A DNA stretch of 64,000 nucleotides from Mycolicibacterium sp. P9-64 (lineage in GTDB: Bacteria > Actinomycetota > Actinomycetes > Mycobacteriales > Mycobacteriaceae): positions 214,845 through 278,844 of the forward strand of contig NZ_NPKO01000011.1 of NCBI RefSeq assembly GCF_008329605.1, given 5' to 3'. Every line of letters begins with the position of its first letter. The first letter of the stretch is position 1. The notes under the pieces are model-generated. The model searched no databases and was not told the DNA's origin. It was given only the letters and a program-made list of their open reading frames with translations. The position numbers and the translations under genes were made by a program. Of the stretch, positions 16,567-25,720 are shown piece by piece.

Positions 16567-18207
16567 GTGTACCAGCAAGTTCTTGATCCGATGGCCAACT
16601 CTCTCGGCTGGAGCGCCGCGGTTGCCGCAGTGCCACTGCTCTTGCTGTTCGTCTTGCTCGGTGCGCTGAAGATGACCGCATGGGTGGCATCGCTGATATC
16701 GCTCGCCGTGAGCATCGTGATCGCCGTCGTGATCTACGGGATGCCCATCGGGCAGACTCTGCTGGCCGGGTCCGAGGGTGCCGCATTCGGCTTCTTCCCA
16801 ATCCTGTGGATTGTCATCAACGCAATCTGGGTCTACCAGATGACTGTCGAGACAGGGCATTTCGACGTACTACGCCGGTCGTTCAGCCAGGTGAGCGATG
16901 ACCAACGGATCCAGGCCATCCTCATCGCGTTCTCGTTCGGCGCGCTGATGGAGGCGCTCGCCGGCTTCGGCACCCCGGTTGCGGTGACGTCGGTGATGCT
17001 GATGGCGCTCGGCTTCCGACCGCTGAAGGCGGCCGCGCTAGCGCTGGTCGCCAACACCGCGCCCGTCGCATTCGGCGCCATGGCCACGCCCATCATCACG
17101 CTGGGCAAGGTCACCGAGCTGTCCCCTGACACGCTCGGGGCGATGGTCGGTCGCCAGACGCCGCTGCTTGCGCTGCTCGTGCCGTTGGCACTGGTTGTGA
17201 TCGTCGACGGCCGTCGCGGCATCCGCGAGACCTGGCCCGCCGCCGTGGTCTGCGGCGTGGTGTTCGCGATCGCGCAGTACGCCACCTCGAACTTCGTGTC
17301 GGTGCCGCTGGCCGACGTCGTCGCGTCGTTGGTCTCCGCGGCGGCAGTGGTTGTTCTGGTCCGATACTGGCAGCCCCGCCATGCCTATTCCGAGCCCGTA
17401 ACGGTCGGCGGCTCCTCGGACGGGGGAACGGGAGGCGCCGAACTCGACGCGGATGACGTTCGAGACTCCCGTGCAGAGGTGGCCAGGGCATACGCACCCT
17501 ACGGAATCATCATCGGGGTCTTCGTGATCTGCCAGATCCCCGCAGTGAAGAAGCTGCTCGACACGGCGACGTTCGCCGGGAATTGGCCCGGCCTTCAGGT
17601 CATCGACGCCAACGGCGACCCGTCCACCCTGACCAAGTTCACCCTGAATCTGCTCACCACTCCGGGCACGCAGATGCTCGTCGCGGGCGTCCTCACGATG
17701 ATCGCGTTGCGGTTGTCGGTGCCGCGTGCACTCAAGGCGTACGGGACGACGCTGCATCAACTCCGCTGGGCGATTCTGACCGTGATGGCAGTGCTTGCAT
17801 TGGCTTTCGTGATGAACCTGTCCGGCCAGACGATCACCCTCGGCACCTGGATGGCCGCCGCCGGCGGTGCGTTCGCGGTGCTTTCGCCGATCCTCGGCTG
17901 GCTCGGCGTCGCGGTCACGGGCTCAGACACCTCATCCAATTCGTTGTTCGGCGCGCTGCAGGTTGCCGCCGCGAACCAGGCCGGTTTGTCGGACGTCCTG
18001 ATGGCCGCATCCAACAGTTCCGGCGGCGTGCTCGGCAAGATGATCTCGCCGCAGAACCTCGCCATTGCGGCAGCGGCCGTCGGCCTGGACGGCAAGGAGG
18101 GCGACATCTTTCGCCGCGTCATCCTGTGGAGCCTGGGGTTCCTCGTCCTGCTGTGCATCCTGTCAGGACTGCAGTCCTCGCCCGTGCTGTCGTGGATGGT
18201 GCCGTGA
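16567..18207 (+). CDS. lldP: L-lactate permease (LctP family)
   Basis: 546 residues from the GTG at 16567 (MYQQVLDPMANSLGW), with GAGGT about seven bases upstream; the open frame extends 5' only through the pdxH relic. The family motifs are FFPILWIVINAIWVYQMTVETG, FGALMEALAGFGTPVAVT and NTAPVAFGAMATPI, with 12 or more membrane segments and the terminal SPQNLAIAAAAVGLDGKEG. It imports lactate or glycolate with protons. The FAD-linked 2-hydroxyacid oxidase follows 42 bases later, which makes a lactate/glycolate uptake-oxidation pair. Confidence 0.88.
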   Translation: MYQQVLDPMANSLGWSAAVAAVPLLLLFVLLGALKMTAWVASLISLAVSIVIAVVIYGMPIGQTLLAGSEGAAFGFFPILWIVINAIWVYQMTVETGHFDVLRRSFSQVSDDQRIQAILIAFSFGALMEALAGFGTPVAVTSVMLMALGFRPLKAAALALVANTAPVAFGAMATPIITLGKVTELSPDTLGAMVGRQTPLLALLVPLALVVIVDGRRGIRETWPAAVVCGVVFAIAQYATSNFVSVPLADVVASLVSAAAVVVLVRYWQPRHAYSEPVTVGGSSDGGTGGAELDADDVRDSRAEVARAYAPYGIIIGVFVICQIPAVKKLLDTATFAGNWPGLQVIDANGDPSTLTKFTLNLLTTPGTQMLVAGVLTMIALRLSVPRALKAYGTTLHQLRWAILTVMAVLALAFVMNLSGQTITLGTWMAAAGGAFAVLSPILGWLGVAVTGSDTSSNSLFGALQVAAANQAGLSDVLMAASNSSGGVLGKMISPQNLAIAAAAVGLDGKEGDIFRRVILWSLGFLVLLCILSGLQSSPVLSWMVP

Positions 18208-18249
18208 CGGTTTGGGTTGCAGCGGTGATCGACCTCGTAGCATCAATGC

Positions 18250-19617
18250 GTGGTTGCAGACATGCTGGCTGAGCTCATCGCCGAACTGCCCGACGGCACT
18301 GTCGTCACCGATCCCGACATCGTCGCGTCGTATCGGCAGGACCGCGCCGCCGACCCGAACGCGGGTACCGCGATCGCCGTGGTCAGACCGCGTCGCACCG
18401 AGGAGGTGCAGGCCGTGCTGCGGTGGGCAACCACACACGGGGTGCCGGTGGTTCCGCGCGGCGCGGGTACCGGTCTCTCGGGAGGCGCCACCGCGCTGGA
18501 CGGCGGCATCGTGCTGTCCACCGAGCGGATGCGCGACATCACCGTCGACCCCGTGACCCGCACGGCCGTCACGCAGCCCGGTCTGTTCAACGCCGAGGTG
18601 AAGAAGGCCGTCGCCGAGTACGGGCTGTGGTACCCGCCCGACCCGTCGTCATACGAGATCTGCAGCATCGGCGGCAACATCGCGACCAACGCCGGCGGCC
18701 TGTGCTGCGTGAAGTACGGCGTCACGACCGACTACGTGCTCGGCATGCAGGTCGTCCTCGCCGACGGCACGGCGGTGCGCCTCGGCGGTCCACGGCTGAA
18801 AGACGTTGCGGGACTAAGCCTGACCAAGCTGTTCGTCGGCAGCGAGGGCACCCTCGGCGTGATCACCGAGGTGACGTTGCGGCTGCTACCGCCACAGCAC
18901 CGGGGCTGCACCGTGGTGGCGTCGTTCGACTCGGTGGCGGCCGCCGCCAACGCCGTAGTCACGATCACCGGCAAGATCCGGCCTTCGATGCTGGAGTTCA
19001 TGGACTCGGTCGCGATCAACGCCGTCGAGGACAAGCTGAAGATGGGCCTCGACCGCAAGGCCGCAGCGATGATGGTCGCCGCGTCCGACGACCGTGGGCC
19101 CGCAGGCGTCGAGGACACCGAGTACATGGCGCGGGTGTTCACCGAACACGGTGCGACGGAGGTGTACTCCACCGACGATCCCGACGAAGGCGAGGCCTTC
19201 GTGGCGGCGCGGCGGTTCGCCATCCCGGCGGTCGAGGCCAAGGGCTCACTGCTCCTCGAGGACGTCGGAGTGCCGTTGCCCGCGTTGGCCGACCTGGTGT
19301 CGGGAGTGGAGAAGATCGCGTCGCGGCATCGACTGATGATCTCGGTGATCGCGCACGCAGGCGACGGCAACACCCACCCGCTGATCGTGTTCGACCCCGC
19401 GGACCGCGACGAGGCCGAGCGCGCTCAGCTGGCGTTCGGCGAGGTGATGGACTTGGCCGTCGGACTCGGTGGCACCATCACCGGCGAGCACGGCGTCGGC
19501 AGGCTCAAAAGGCCTTGGCTCGCCGGTTATCTAGGGCCCGAGGCGATGGAGCTGAATCGCCGGATCAAACACGCATTGGACCCGGACAACATCCTCAACC
19601 CCGGCGCGGCGATCTAG
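18250..19617 (+). CDS. FAD-linked 2-hydroxyacid (lactate/glycolate) dehydrogenase
   Basis: 455 residues, the same length as M. tuberculosis Rv1257c from memory. The FAD-binding PCMH domain is shown by VPVVPRGAGTGLSGGATALDG near residue 77 and GGNIATNAGGLCCVKYG near 140. The C-terminal FAD-oxidase domain has HAGDGNTHPLI and GGTITGEHGVGRLKR, with histidines that coordinate the metal and substrate. It oxidises D-lactate or glycolate into the electron-transport chain. TAGCAT at 18238-18243 lies six bases before the GTG, so it may have its own leaderless promoter as well as readthrough from lldP. Confidence 0.87.
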   Translation: MVADMLAELIAELPDGTVVTDPDIVASYRQDRAADPNAGTAIAVVRPRRTEEVQAVLRWATTHGVPVVPRGAGTGLSGGATALDGGIVLSTERMRDITVDPVTRTAVTQPGLFNAEVKKAVAEYGLWYPPDPSSYEICSIGGNIATNAGGLCCVKYGVTTDYVLGMQVVLADGTAVRLGGPRLKDVAGLSLTKLFVGSEGTLGVITEVTLRLLPPQHRGCTVVASFDSVAAAANAVVTITGKIRPSMLEFMDSVAINAVEDKLKMGLDRKAAAMMVAASDDRGPAGVEDTEYMARVFTEHGATEVYSTDDPDEGEAFVAARRFAIPAVEAKGSLLLEDVGVPLPALADLVSGVEKIASRHRLMISVIAHAGDGNTHPLIVFDPADRDEAERAQLAFGEVMDLAVGLGGTITGEHGVGRLKRPWLAGYLGPEAMELNRRIKHALDPDNILNPGAAI

Positions 19618-19629
19618 CCAAGTCACGAA

Positions 19630-19660
19630 CACGTCCTCCCCGTGCCGCGGGGAGGACGTG
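19630..19660. terminator. Strong bidirectional hairpin between convergent genes
   Basis: A perfect 12-bp stem (CACGTCCTCCCC at 19630-19641 with GGGGAGGACGTG at 19649-19660) encloses a 7-base loop. It lies 12 bases after the FAD oxidase stop and 11 before the stop of the convergent small secreted protein. There is no T tract, which is usual for mycobacterial terminators. Confidence 0.8.
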
Positions 19661-19671
19661 CTGGCGCCAGG

Positions 19672-19917
19672 TCAGTTCATGTGTCCTGGGCCGTGATGTC
19701 CCTGCCAGCCGGGGACCTGCGTGGGCGCAGGCGTGGCGTAGTAGTCGGGGTAGTACTGGTAGCCCGGGCCGACCGGAGCGGGCGCGGTGGTGGTGACCGG
19801 GGCGGCGGGGTCGGCGTGGACCATCCCTGCCAGACCGACCGCCGCAGCACCGATGAAGCCTCCGGCCAGTACGGCTAGCACGCAATAGTGCCTGAACTTG
19901 CGGGTGTCGCTGATCAT
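19672..19917 (-). CDS. Small secreted protein with Pro/Tyr/His-rich tail
   Basis: 81 residues from the ATG at 19917, with AAAGGA upstream. A basic N-terminus and the hydrophobic segment CVLAVLAGGFIGAAAVGLAG are followed by MVHADP, a likely signal peptidase site. The mature part has a Thr/Ala/Pro linker, then YYPDYYATPAPTQVPGW and a GHHGPGH end. No known domain is seen. The His-rich tail could bind metal, and the aromatic/proline composition suggests cell-wall contact (both inference). It lies alone between the terminator and mmpL. Confidence 0.7.
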   Translation of the reverse strand: MISDTRKFRHYCVLAVLAGGFIGAAAVGLAGMVHADPAAPVTTTAPAPVGPGYQYYPDYYATPAPTQVPGWQGHHGPGHMN

Positions 19918-20072
19918 TTCATCAATCCTTTTGTGTGAGTGGTGTTCTCGATTGACCACCGGAGTTCTTCCGGCGATGAAATGACCATGCCTTGGTTTGG
20001 GCGCGCTGTATGTCGGGCGTCTGGTGGATGAGGGGGATGAAAGTCGTGTCCCCCGATCGGCGGACACCACGC

Positions 20073-20138
20073 CCCGCGAGCGTGCGCAAAGTGGTGATTT
20101 TCTGCCGCGTGTTGCCCGCAGACTCGCGCGCTCGCGGG
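20073..20138. repeat. 66-bp intergenic repeat with inverted ends, copy A
   Basis: Begins CCCGCGAGCGTGCGC and ends CGCGCGCTCGCGGG, so the ends are inverted repeats. The middle (GTGGTGATTT, then GCCGCGTGTTG) resembles copies at 58962-59027 and 59941-60006. It sits 6 bases past the mmpL stop, where it may act as a hairpin terminator. Confidence 0.7.
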
Positions 20139-20144
20139 AGGGGG

Positions 20145-23069
20145 TTAGGTCGTTGCGCCGTCCGCTGATTCGACTGCGCTCACCTTCGGCCACGGCTGCG
20201 GCACTGGCCGTGGACGCACGCGCTGCGGCCACCAGAACCAGCGTCCGAGCAGGGCCGCCAGCGACGGTGTCATGAGCGACCGCACGACCAGCGTGTCGAA
20301 GAGCAGCCCGAGACCGATGGTGGTGCCGACCTGACCGATGACGATCAGTTTGCTGACCGCCATGGACGCCATCGTGAAGGCGAACACCAACCCCGCAGTG
20401 GTGACCACGGATCCGGTACCTGCCATCGCTCTGATCATGCCGGTGTGCAACCCGGCGTGGATCTCCTCCTTCATGCGGGAGACCAGAAGCAGGTTGTAGT
20501 CGGCGCCGACTGCGAGCAGCACGATGACCGACATCGGCAACACCATCCAGTGCAGTGGTAGCCCGATCACGTGCTGCCAGAGCAGCACCGAAAGGCCAAA
20601 CGAGGCACCCAAACTCAGCACCACGGTGCCAACGATCACCGCTGCGGCTGCGATGGCACGGGTCAGCACCACCATGATCAGGAAGATCAGGATCAGCGCG
20701 GCGACGGCCGCGATCAGCAAGTCGTAGTCCGCGCCCTGTTGCATGTCCTTGTACATGGCCGCGCTGCCACCGACGTAGACCGTCGACCCCTCCAGCGGCG
20801 TGCCCTTGATGGCGTCGGCGGCGGCGATCCTGATCGGCTCGATGTGCGAGGTACCCTCCTCGCTCAACGGGTCGCCCTGGTGGAAGACGGTGAACCGCAC
20901 GGCATGACCGTCGGGCGAGAGGAACAGCTTGATGCCGCGCTTGAAGTCGGCCGTCTCGAATGCCTCAGGCGGCAGGTAGAACGTGTCATCGTTCCTGGCG
21001 GCATCGAAGGCCTGACCCATTGCGGTGGAGTCGTTTTGGGTGGCCATGTTCTGGTCCTGCTGCGCCTTCTGCGCCTGATACTGGTTGAGCATGATCTGCT
21101 TCTGATTCTTCATCGACTGGATCATCGATGGCATCAGTGCAGCCAGCTGCGGCGTCAGGTCGGCAAGGCGCTCGAGGTCCGGCACCAGGTCCTCGAAGTC
21201 ATCCGACATGGTGCTGATGCCGTCGAGGGCGTCGAAGATCGACCGCACCGACCAGCACACCGGGATGTCGAAGCAGTGCGGCTCCCAATAGAAGTAGTTG
21301 CGCATCGGCCGGAAGAAGTCGTCGAAGTTCGCGAGGTCGTCACGCGTCTCCTGCAGGTGTCCCGACGTCGTCTTCATCTTGTCGGCCATTCGCCGCGTGA
21401 CGTCGGCCATCTGCAGAGTGATGCTCTGCATCTTCTCCATCGAGTCGATGGTCGCCTGCATCTCGTCGGCCTGCTTCAGCGTATTGGCGAGCACGGTCTG
21501 TTGATAGTCGTTGTTCATCAGCTGACCCGTGCCGCCAGCGCCAACGGTGTAGGCAAGCGAGGCATGTTTGATCGGCTTGCCGTCGGGACGGGTGATCGTC
21601 TGCACCTGAGCAATCCCATGCACCCGGACCATCGCCTTGGCGATCTTGTCGATGATCAAGAAGTCGGCGGGATTCCGCAGATCGTGATCGGCCTCGACCA
21701 TCACCAGCTCGGGGTTCATCTTGGCGTCGGAGAAGTGCCGATCAGCCGCCGCCATACCAACATTCGCCGGTACGTCGTTGGGCAGGAAGATACGGTCGTT
21801 GTAGGTGGTGTGATAGCCGGGCAGGGTCAGCAGACCGACGAGGGCCAACACCAGGGCCATCACCAAGACCGCGCCAGGCCAGCGAACGGTGGCCGCGCCG
21901 ACGCGCCGCCATCCCCGGGACCGGTTCATCCGCTTGGGTTCCAGCACCTTGCCGAACCGCGTGACCAGCGAAATCATCGCTGGGCCAAGGGTGAGTGCGG
22001 CGGCAACCACGATCGTCATGCCGATCGACAGGGGTATGCCCATCGTCTGGAAGTACGGCAACCGGGTGAAGTGCAGGCACAGCGTCGCCCCGGCGATGGT
22101 GAGACCGGAGGCCAGCACGACGTGGGCGGTGCCCTGGAACATCGTGTAGTAGGCCGACTCTCGGTCCTCGCCCGATCTTCGCGCTTCCTGGTAACGCCCA
22201 ATCAGGAAGATCGCGTAGTCGGTAGCGGCCGCGATCGCCAGCGTCACCACCATGTTGGTCGAGAACGTCGTCAGCCCGAAGACGTCGTGATAGCCGAGGA
22301 AGGCGACGATGCCGCGGGCCGAGAGCAAGCCGACCACCACCATGGACATGGTGATCAACACCGTCACCACGGATCGGTAGACGAGCAGCAGCATGATGAT
22401 GATCACGGCGAAGGTCAGACCCTCGATCATCTTCATGCTCTCGTCGCCGACCACGTTCTGATCGGTGGTCGTCGCCGCTGGGCCCGTCACGTAAGCCGTC
22501 ACGCCGACAGGCGCTTTCGTGTCCGCGACGATGTCGCGAACCGCTTGCACAGAATCGTTGGCCAGGGTTTCGCCTTGGTCGCCGGCGATGTACACCTGCA
22601 CGTACGAGGCCTTGCCGTCGATGCTTTGCGCACCGGCCGCGGTCAAGGTGTCGCCCCAGAAGTCCTGGACGTGCTGGATGTGGGTGGTGTCTGCGCGCAG
22701 TTTGCGGACCATCTCGTCGTAGAAGGCATGCGCGTCAGCGCCGAGGGGATCGTCGCCCTCGAGCACGATCATCACCGAACTGCTGGTGTTGTATTCGTGG
22801 AACACTTCGCCGACGCGTTTCGTCGCGATCAGTGCTGGTGCGTCGTTGGGGCTCATCGACACCGCGCGCAGCTTGCCGACCACTTCGAGCTGCGGCACCG
22901 TGGTGTTGAGGATGGCGACGATGGCGATCCACACCAGGACGATCGGGAGCGCAAAGGTGCGCATGGCCCGAGCCAGCCGGGGACGGGCAGCGTGTCGCGC
23001 CGAAGGGAAGGCGTCGGTCGGGGCGTCGACCGTGCTGTCGGTCCCGCCCCCCAAACCAGAAGCGCTCAT
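20145..23069 (-). CDS. MmpL-family RND transporter
   Basis: 974 residues, a typical MmpL length. Membrane segment 1 (FALPIVLVWIAIVAIL) is followed by a large periplasmic domain; segments 2-6 run about 225-390 and a second block lies about 790-950. DYAIFLIGRYQEARR and ADYNLLLVSRMKEEI contain the paired Asp-Tyr residues of the proton relay in MmpL proteins. It probably exports a lipid or siderophore-like molecule across the inner membrane together with the adjacent MmpS. The ATG overlaps the mmpS stop as ATGA. Cargo cannot be assigned; it resembles the MmpL4/MmpL5 type in having an MmpS partner. Confidence 0.9.
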   Translation of the reverse strand: MSASGLGGGTDSTVDAPTDAFPSARHAARPRLARAMRTFALPIVLVWIAIVAILNTTVPQLEVVGKLRAVSMSPNDAPALIATKRVGEVFHEYNTSSSVMIVLEGDDPLGADAHAFYDEMVRKLRADTTHIQHVQDFWGDTLTAAGAQSIDGKASYVQVYIAGDQGETLANDSVQAVRDIVADTKAPVGVTAYVTGPAATTTDQNVVGDESMKMIEGLTFAVIIIMLLLVYRSVVTVLITMSMVVVGLLSARGIVAFLGYHDVFGLTTFSTNMVVTLAIAAATDYAIFLIGRYQEARRSGEDRESAYYTMFQGTAHVVLASGLTIAGATLCLHFTRLPYFQTMGIPLSIGMTIVVAAALTLGPAMISLVTRFGKVLEPKRMNRSRGWRRVGAATVRWPGAVLVMALVLALVGLLTLPGYHTTYNDRIFLPNDVPANVGMAAADRHFSDAKMNPELVMVEADHDLRNPADFLIIDKIAKAMVRVHGIAQVQTITRPDGKPIKHASLAYTVGAGGTGQLMNNDYQQTVLANTLKQADEMQATIDSMEKMQSITLQMADVTRRMADKMKTTSGHLQETRDDLANFDDFFRPMRNYFYWEPHCFDIPVCWSVRSIFDALDGISTMSDDFEDLVPDLERLADLTPQLAALMPSMIQSMKNQKQIMLNQYQAQKAQQDQNMATQNDSTAMGQAFDAARNDDTFYLPPEAFETADFKRGIKLFLSPDGHAVRFTVFHQGDPLSEEGTSHIEPIRIAAADAIKGTPLEGSTVYVGGSAAMYKDMQQGADYDLLIAAVAALILIFLIMVVLTRAIAAAAVIVGTVVLSLGASFGLSVLLWQHVIGLPLHWMVLPMSVIVLLAVGADYNLLLVSRMKEEIHAGLHTGMIRAMAGTGSVVTTAGLVFAFTMASMAVSKLIVIGQVGTTIGLGLLFDTLVVRSLMTPSLAALLGRWFWWPQRVRPRPVPQPWPKVSAVESADGATT

Positions 23070-23491
23070 GCCGCCTTCACCAAGCAGTACGTCGCGGGAT
23101 TCACGCCCTCAGCCGTCCTTTCGTCCTTCACCACGTCATCGACGACGACTCGGCAGCCGATTGATTGACCGTTGCCCTGCGCGAGGAGGTTGGGCATGAC
23201 CGACGGCACCGTCGTCTCGAGCCTCAGCGACCAGGGCAGGCTCACCTGCCCAGTGCGCTGCGGCAACCCGTCGAGGTCGGTGTAGTTGATGGTTGCGGTC
23301 GACCCGGACCCGTACACCTCGTAGATCACCACCTTCGGGTTGAAGGACTCGGCGGTATCGGAGCCCACGGGCGTCACCACGGCACCGTCGGAGCCGAAGA
23401 CCGAGCGCAGATGGGTCACGCTGACGGCGCCGATCGCCATGGCCAGGACGACGAGGGCGGGCAGCCAGACGCGCTTGAGCACCGAGATCAC
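23066..23491 (-). CDS. MmpS-family membrane-anchored accessory protein
   Basis: 141 residues from a GTG at 23491 (MISVLKRVWLPALVVLAMAI), the normal MmpS length. A single N-terminal membrane segment is followed by a beta-sandwich domain with FNPKVVIYEVYGSGSTATINY and GCRVVVDD, typical of MmpS. The frame stays open 162 bases further upstream, but that stretch encodes only two LPVASLAPG copies from the GAGCGAAGCGAC repeat, so it is unlikely to be protein. It pairs with the downstream mmpL by a 4-base overlap. The divergent TetR probably represses both. Confidence 0.87.
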   Translation of the reverse strand: MISVLKRVWLPALVVLAMAIGAVSVTHLRSVFGSDGAVVTPVGSDTAESFNPKVVIYEVYGSGSTATINYTDLDGLPQRTGQVSLPWSLRLETTVPSVMPNLLAQGNGQSIGCRVVVDDVVKDERTAEGVNPATYCLVKAA

Positions 23492-23504
23492 GGCAGCCGC
23501 CTCA

Positions 23505-23566
23505 CCTGGGGCGAGCGAAGCGACGGGGAGAAACGCGCCTGGGGCGAGCGAAGCGACGGGGAGAAA
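23505..23566. repeat. Two tandem GAGCGAAGCGAC-core repeat units
   Basis: CCTGGGGCGAGCGAAGCGAC plus GGGGAGAAA occurs at 23505-23533 and again at 23538-23566, period 33. It lies just upstream of mmpS, in its likely 5' leader, and belongs to the same family as 4845-4931. Confidence 0.85.
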
Positions 23567-23705
23567 TCTAGTGGCGAAAGACTTTGGGACGCCGACGAAT
23601 CGGCGCGCACGACAGGGCGCTCGGGCACGGCGGTCACGGTCGAGCCTTTCCACGTGGAACCCGCGAGCGGTTGGGCGGGCTGATCTAGGTAGACAACCTA
23701 AACGT

Positions 23706-23732
23706 ATAAGTGGATTGAGTCAATCCGCTTAT
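23706..23732. promoter_or_regulatory. TetR-type operator between mmpS and its divergent regulator
   Basis: Dyad of arms ATAAGTGGATTG and CAATCCGCTTAT (11 of 12 matching) around AGT. It lies 27 bases upstream of the TetR gene start and 214 bases from the mmpS start. It spans the expected -35 region of the TetR gene (its -10 TACACT is at 23746-23751). Most likely the binding site of the regulator at 23759. Confidence 0.72.
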
Positions 23733-23758
23733 GACGCCCATCACTTACACTCCAATAC

Positions 23759-24418
23759 GTGACCGCCGACAGCGAATCGGGCCGAGCGCTGCGCAGCGAC
23801 GCAGAGCGCAATCGGCAGCGCGTACTCGCGGCCGCGCGGGAATTGTTCGCGGCGAGAGGGCTGGAACCCAACCTCAACGACGTGGCCCATCACGCGAACG
23901 TCGGCGTCGGAACGGTGTACCGGCGGTTCCCCACCAAAGAGGACCTCATGGAGGCGATCTTCGAACACGGCATCGACCAGATCGCCGCCCTGGCGGAATC
24001 AGCACTGCAGCAAGAAGATTCATGGGAGGGTTTCGTCTGGTTCGTGGAGCATCTCTGCGAATTGACGGCGACCGACCGCGGACTGCGCGAGATGGTCTAC
24101 AGCAAGGCCTACGGCGGCTACCGCGTCGAGTGCGCACGCCTGCGGCTGGACCCGCCGGTCACCAGACTGGTCGAGCGGGCCAGAGCCGACGGCCACCTGC
24201 GCCCCGACATCGAACCGTCTGACATGCCGATCGTGAGCCTGCTGGCAGGCACCGTGAGCGAGTGGGCAGGCCACGTCGAGCCCGCGCTGTGGCGCCGCTA
24301 CGTGGCGCTGCTCCTCGACGGCATGCGCAATCACGACGGCCAGGGTCGGCTCGCGGTGAGCGCACTCGAGGACGAACAGATGGACACGGCCATGCGGGGA
24401 TGGCTACCTGCGGGTTGA
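23759..24418 (+). CDS. TetR-family regulator of the divergent mmpS-mmpL operon
   Basis: 219 residues. The HTH at about residues 20-65 contains LNDVAHHANVGVGTVYRRFPTKEDL, core VGVGTVYRRF. The C-terminal domain with LLAGTVSEWAGH is of the SACE_7040/TetR_C type and binds an unknown ligand. The GTG at 23759 has TACACT seven bases before it, so it is probably leaderless. Divergent from mmpS across a clear palindrome at 23706-23732. It should sense the cargo or an inhibitor of the MmpL pump. Confidence 0.84.
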   Translation: MTADSESGRALRSDAERNRQRVLAAARELFAARGLEPNLNDVAHHANVGVGTVYRRFPTKEDLMEAIFEHGIDQIAALAESALQQEDSWEGFVWFVEHLCELTATDRGLREMVYSKAYGGYRVECARLRLDPPVTRLVERARADGHLRPDIEPSDMPIVSLLAGTVSEWAGHVEPALWRRYVALLLDGMRNHDGQGRLAVSALEDEQMDTAMRGWLPAG

Positions 24419-24446
24419 TCCCGCCGGCAGTCCGCCGCCAGCAGGG

Positions 24447-24475
24447 TTGACAGATATCCTCAACTGTCGTATCCA
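24447..24475 (+). promoter_or_regulatory. Promoter of cyp130
   Basis: TTGACA at 24447-24452 and TATCCA at 24470-24475 are spaced by 17 bases. The -10 ends six bases before the cyp130 ATG, which would put transcription at or next to the start codon (leaderless). Confidence 0.6.
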
Positions 24476-24481
24476 TAAGAC

Positions 24482-25720
24482 ATGTCAGCTGCTTTGTCTC
24501 ATCGGACGCCTGCTCGATTCCAGCTCGCAAAGGCTGAGACATGGCCAAATCCCTGGCCGATGTACAAGGCACTCCGCGACGAGGACCCCGTGCACCACGT
24601 CGTCCCCGAGGACAAACCCGAGGATGACTACTACGTGCTGTCGCGCCACGCGGACATCTTCGCTGCGGCCCGCGACCACCAGACGTTCTCGTCGGCGCAG
24701 GGTCTGACCGTCAACTACGGCGAGCTCGAGCTGATCGGCCTTGCCGACAACCCGCCGATGGTGATGCAGGATCCACCGGTGCACACCGAGTTCCGCAAGC
24801 TGGTGTCGCGCGGCTTCACTCCGCGCCAGGTCGAGTCGGTCGAACCGAAGGTCCGCGAGTACGTAATAGAACGAGTGGAACGCATCAAATCCAACGGCGG
24901 CGGCGACATCGTGGCCGAGTTGTTCAAGCCGCTACCGTCGATGGTCGTCGCACATTATCTCGGCGTGCCCGAAGGGGATCGCGACCAGTTCGACGGCTGG
25001 ACCGAGGCGATCGTCGCCGCCAACACCGCGGAGGGTGGCATCGGCGGCGCGCTCGAAACGCTCGGCGATGCCCTCGGCGGCATGATGGCCTACTTCACCG
25101 CGCTCATCGAACGACGTCGCAGCGAACCGGAGGACGACACCGTGTCGCACCTGGTGGCCGCGGGCGTCGGCGCCGACGGTGACATCGCGGGGGTGCTGTC
25201 GATCCTGGCCTTCACCTTCACGATGGTCACCGGCGGCAACGACACCACCACCGGGATGCTGGGCGGTTCGGTGCAGCTGCTGCACCAGCGACCCGACCAA
25301 CGTCGGCTGCTTGCCGAGAACCCGGATCTGATAAGCGATTCCGTCGACGAGTTCCTACGCCTCACCTCACCCGTGCAGATGCTCGGCCGCACCGTGACGC
25401 GTGACGTGACGATCGGCGACACCACCATCCCCGAGGGCAGGCGCGTGATGTACCTCTACGGGTCGGGCAACCGCGACGACCGCCAATACGGTGACGACGC
25501 AGGCGAACTCGACGTCACTCGAAAGCCGCGCAACATCCTGTCGTTCAGCCATGGCGCGCATCACTGCCTCGGAGCGGCCGCCGCCCGCATGCAGTCCCGC
25601 GTCGCGCTGACGGAGCTGATGGCGCGGATCCCCGACTTCGAGGTCGACGAGGACGCCATCGTCTGGGCCGGTGGCAGTTACGTGCGACGGCCGCTGTCGG
25701 TCCCGCTCAAGGTGAAGTAA
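24482..25720 (+). CDS. cyp130: Cytochrome P450, CYP130 family
   Basis: 412 residues. The heme-ligand loop FSHGAHHCLG near residue 358, the I-helix oxygen motif VTGGNDTTT near 247 and the ExxR helix EFLR near 289 are all intact. Long stretches (ETWPNPWPMYKALRDEDPVH; QTFSSAQGLTVNYGELELIG) match my memory of M. tuberculosis CYP130A1 (Rv1256c), a soluble P450 that N-demethylates dextromethorphan and binds azoles; its natural substrate is unknown. The next gene, a TetR, begins in its stop codon (TAATG), as Rv1255c follows cyp130. Confidence 0.9.
   Translation: MSAALSHRTPARFQLAKAETWPNPWPMYKALRDEDPVHHVVPEDKPEDDYYVLSRHADIFAAARDHQTFSSAQGLTVNYGELELIGLADNPPMVMQDPPVHTEFRKLVSRGFTPRQVESVEPKVREYVIERVERIKSNGGGDIVAELFKPLPSMVVAHYLGVPEGDRDQFDGWTEAIVAANTAEGGIGGALETLGDALGGMMAYFTALIERRRSEPEDDTVSHLVAAGVGADGDIAGVLSILAFTFTMVTGGNDTTTGMLGGSVQLLHQRPDQRRLLAENPDLISDSVDEFLRLTSPVQMLGRTVTRDVTIGDTTIPEGRRVMYLYGSGNRDDRQYGDDAGELDVTRKPRNILSFSHGAHHCLGAAAARMQSRVALTELMARIPDFEVDEDAIVWAGGSYVRRPLSVPLKVK

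Noticed and set aside
20571..23168. 865-codon open frame opposite mmpL
   Set aside because: Composition rich in Arg/His/Gly/Asp with no family motifs; it is the antisense shadow of the clearly conserved MmpL frame in GC-rich DNA.
23492..23653. N-terminal extension of the MmpS protein
   Set aside because: The extra codons are almost entirely translated repeat units (LPVASLAPG twice) and exceed the normal MmpS length; the GTG at 23491 fits better.
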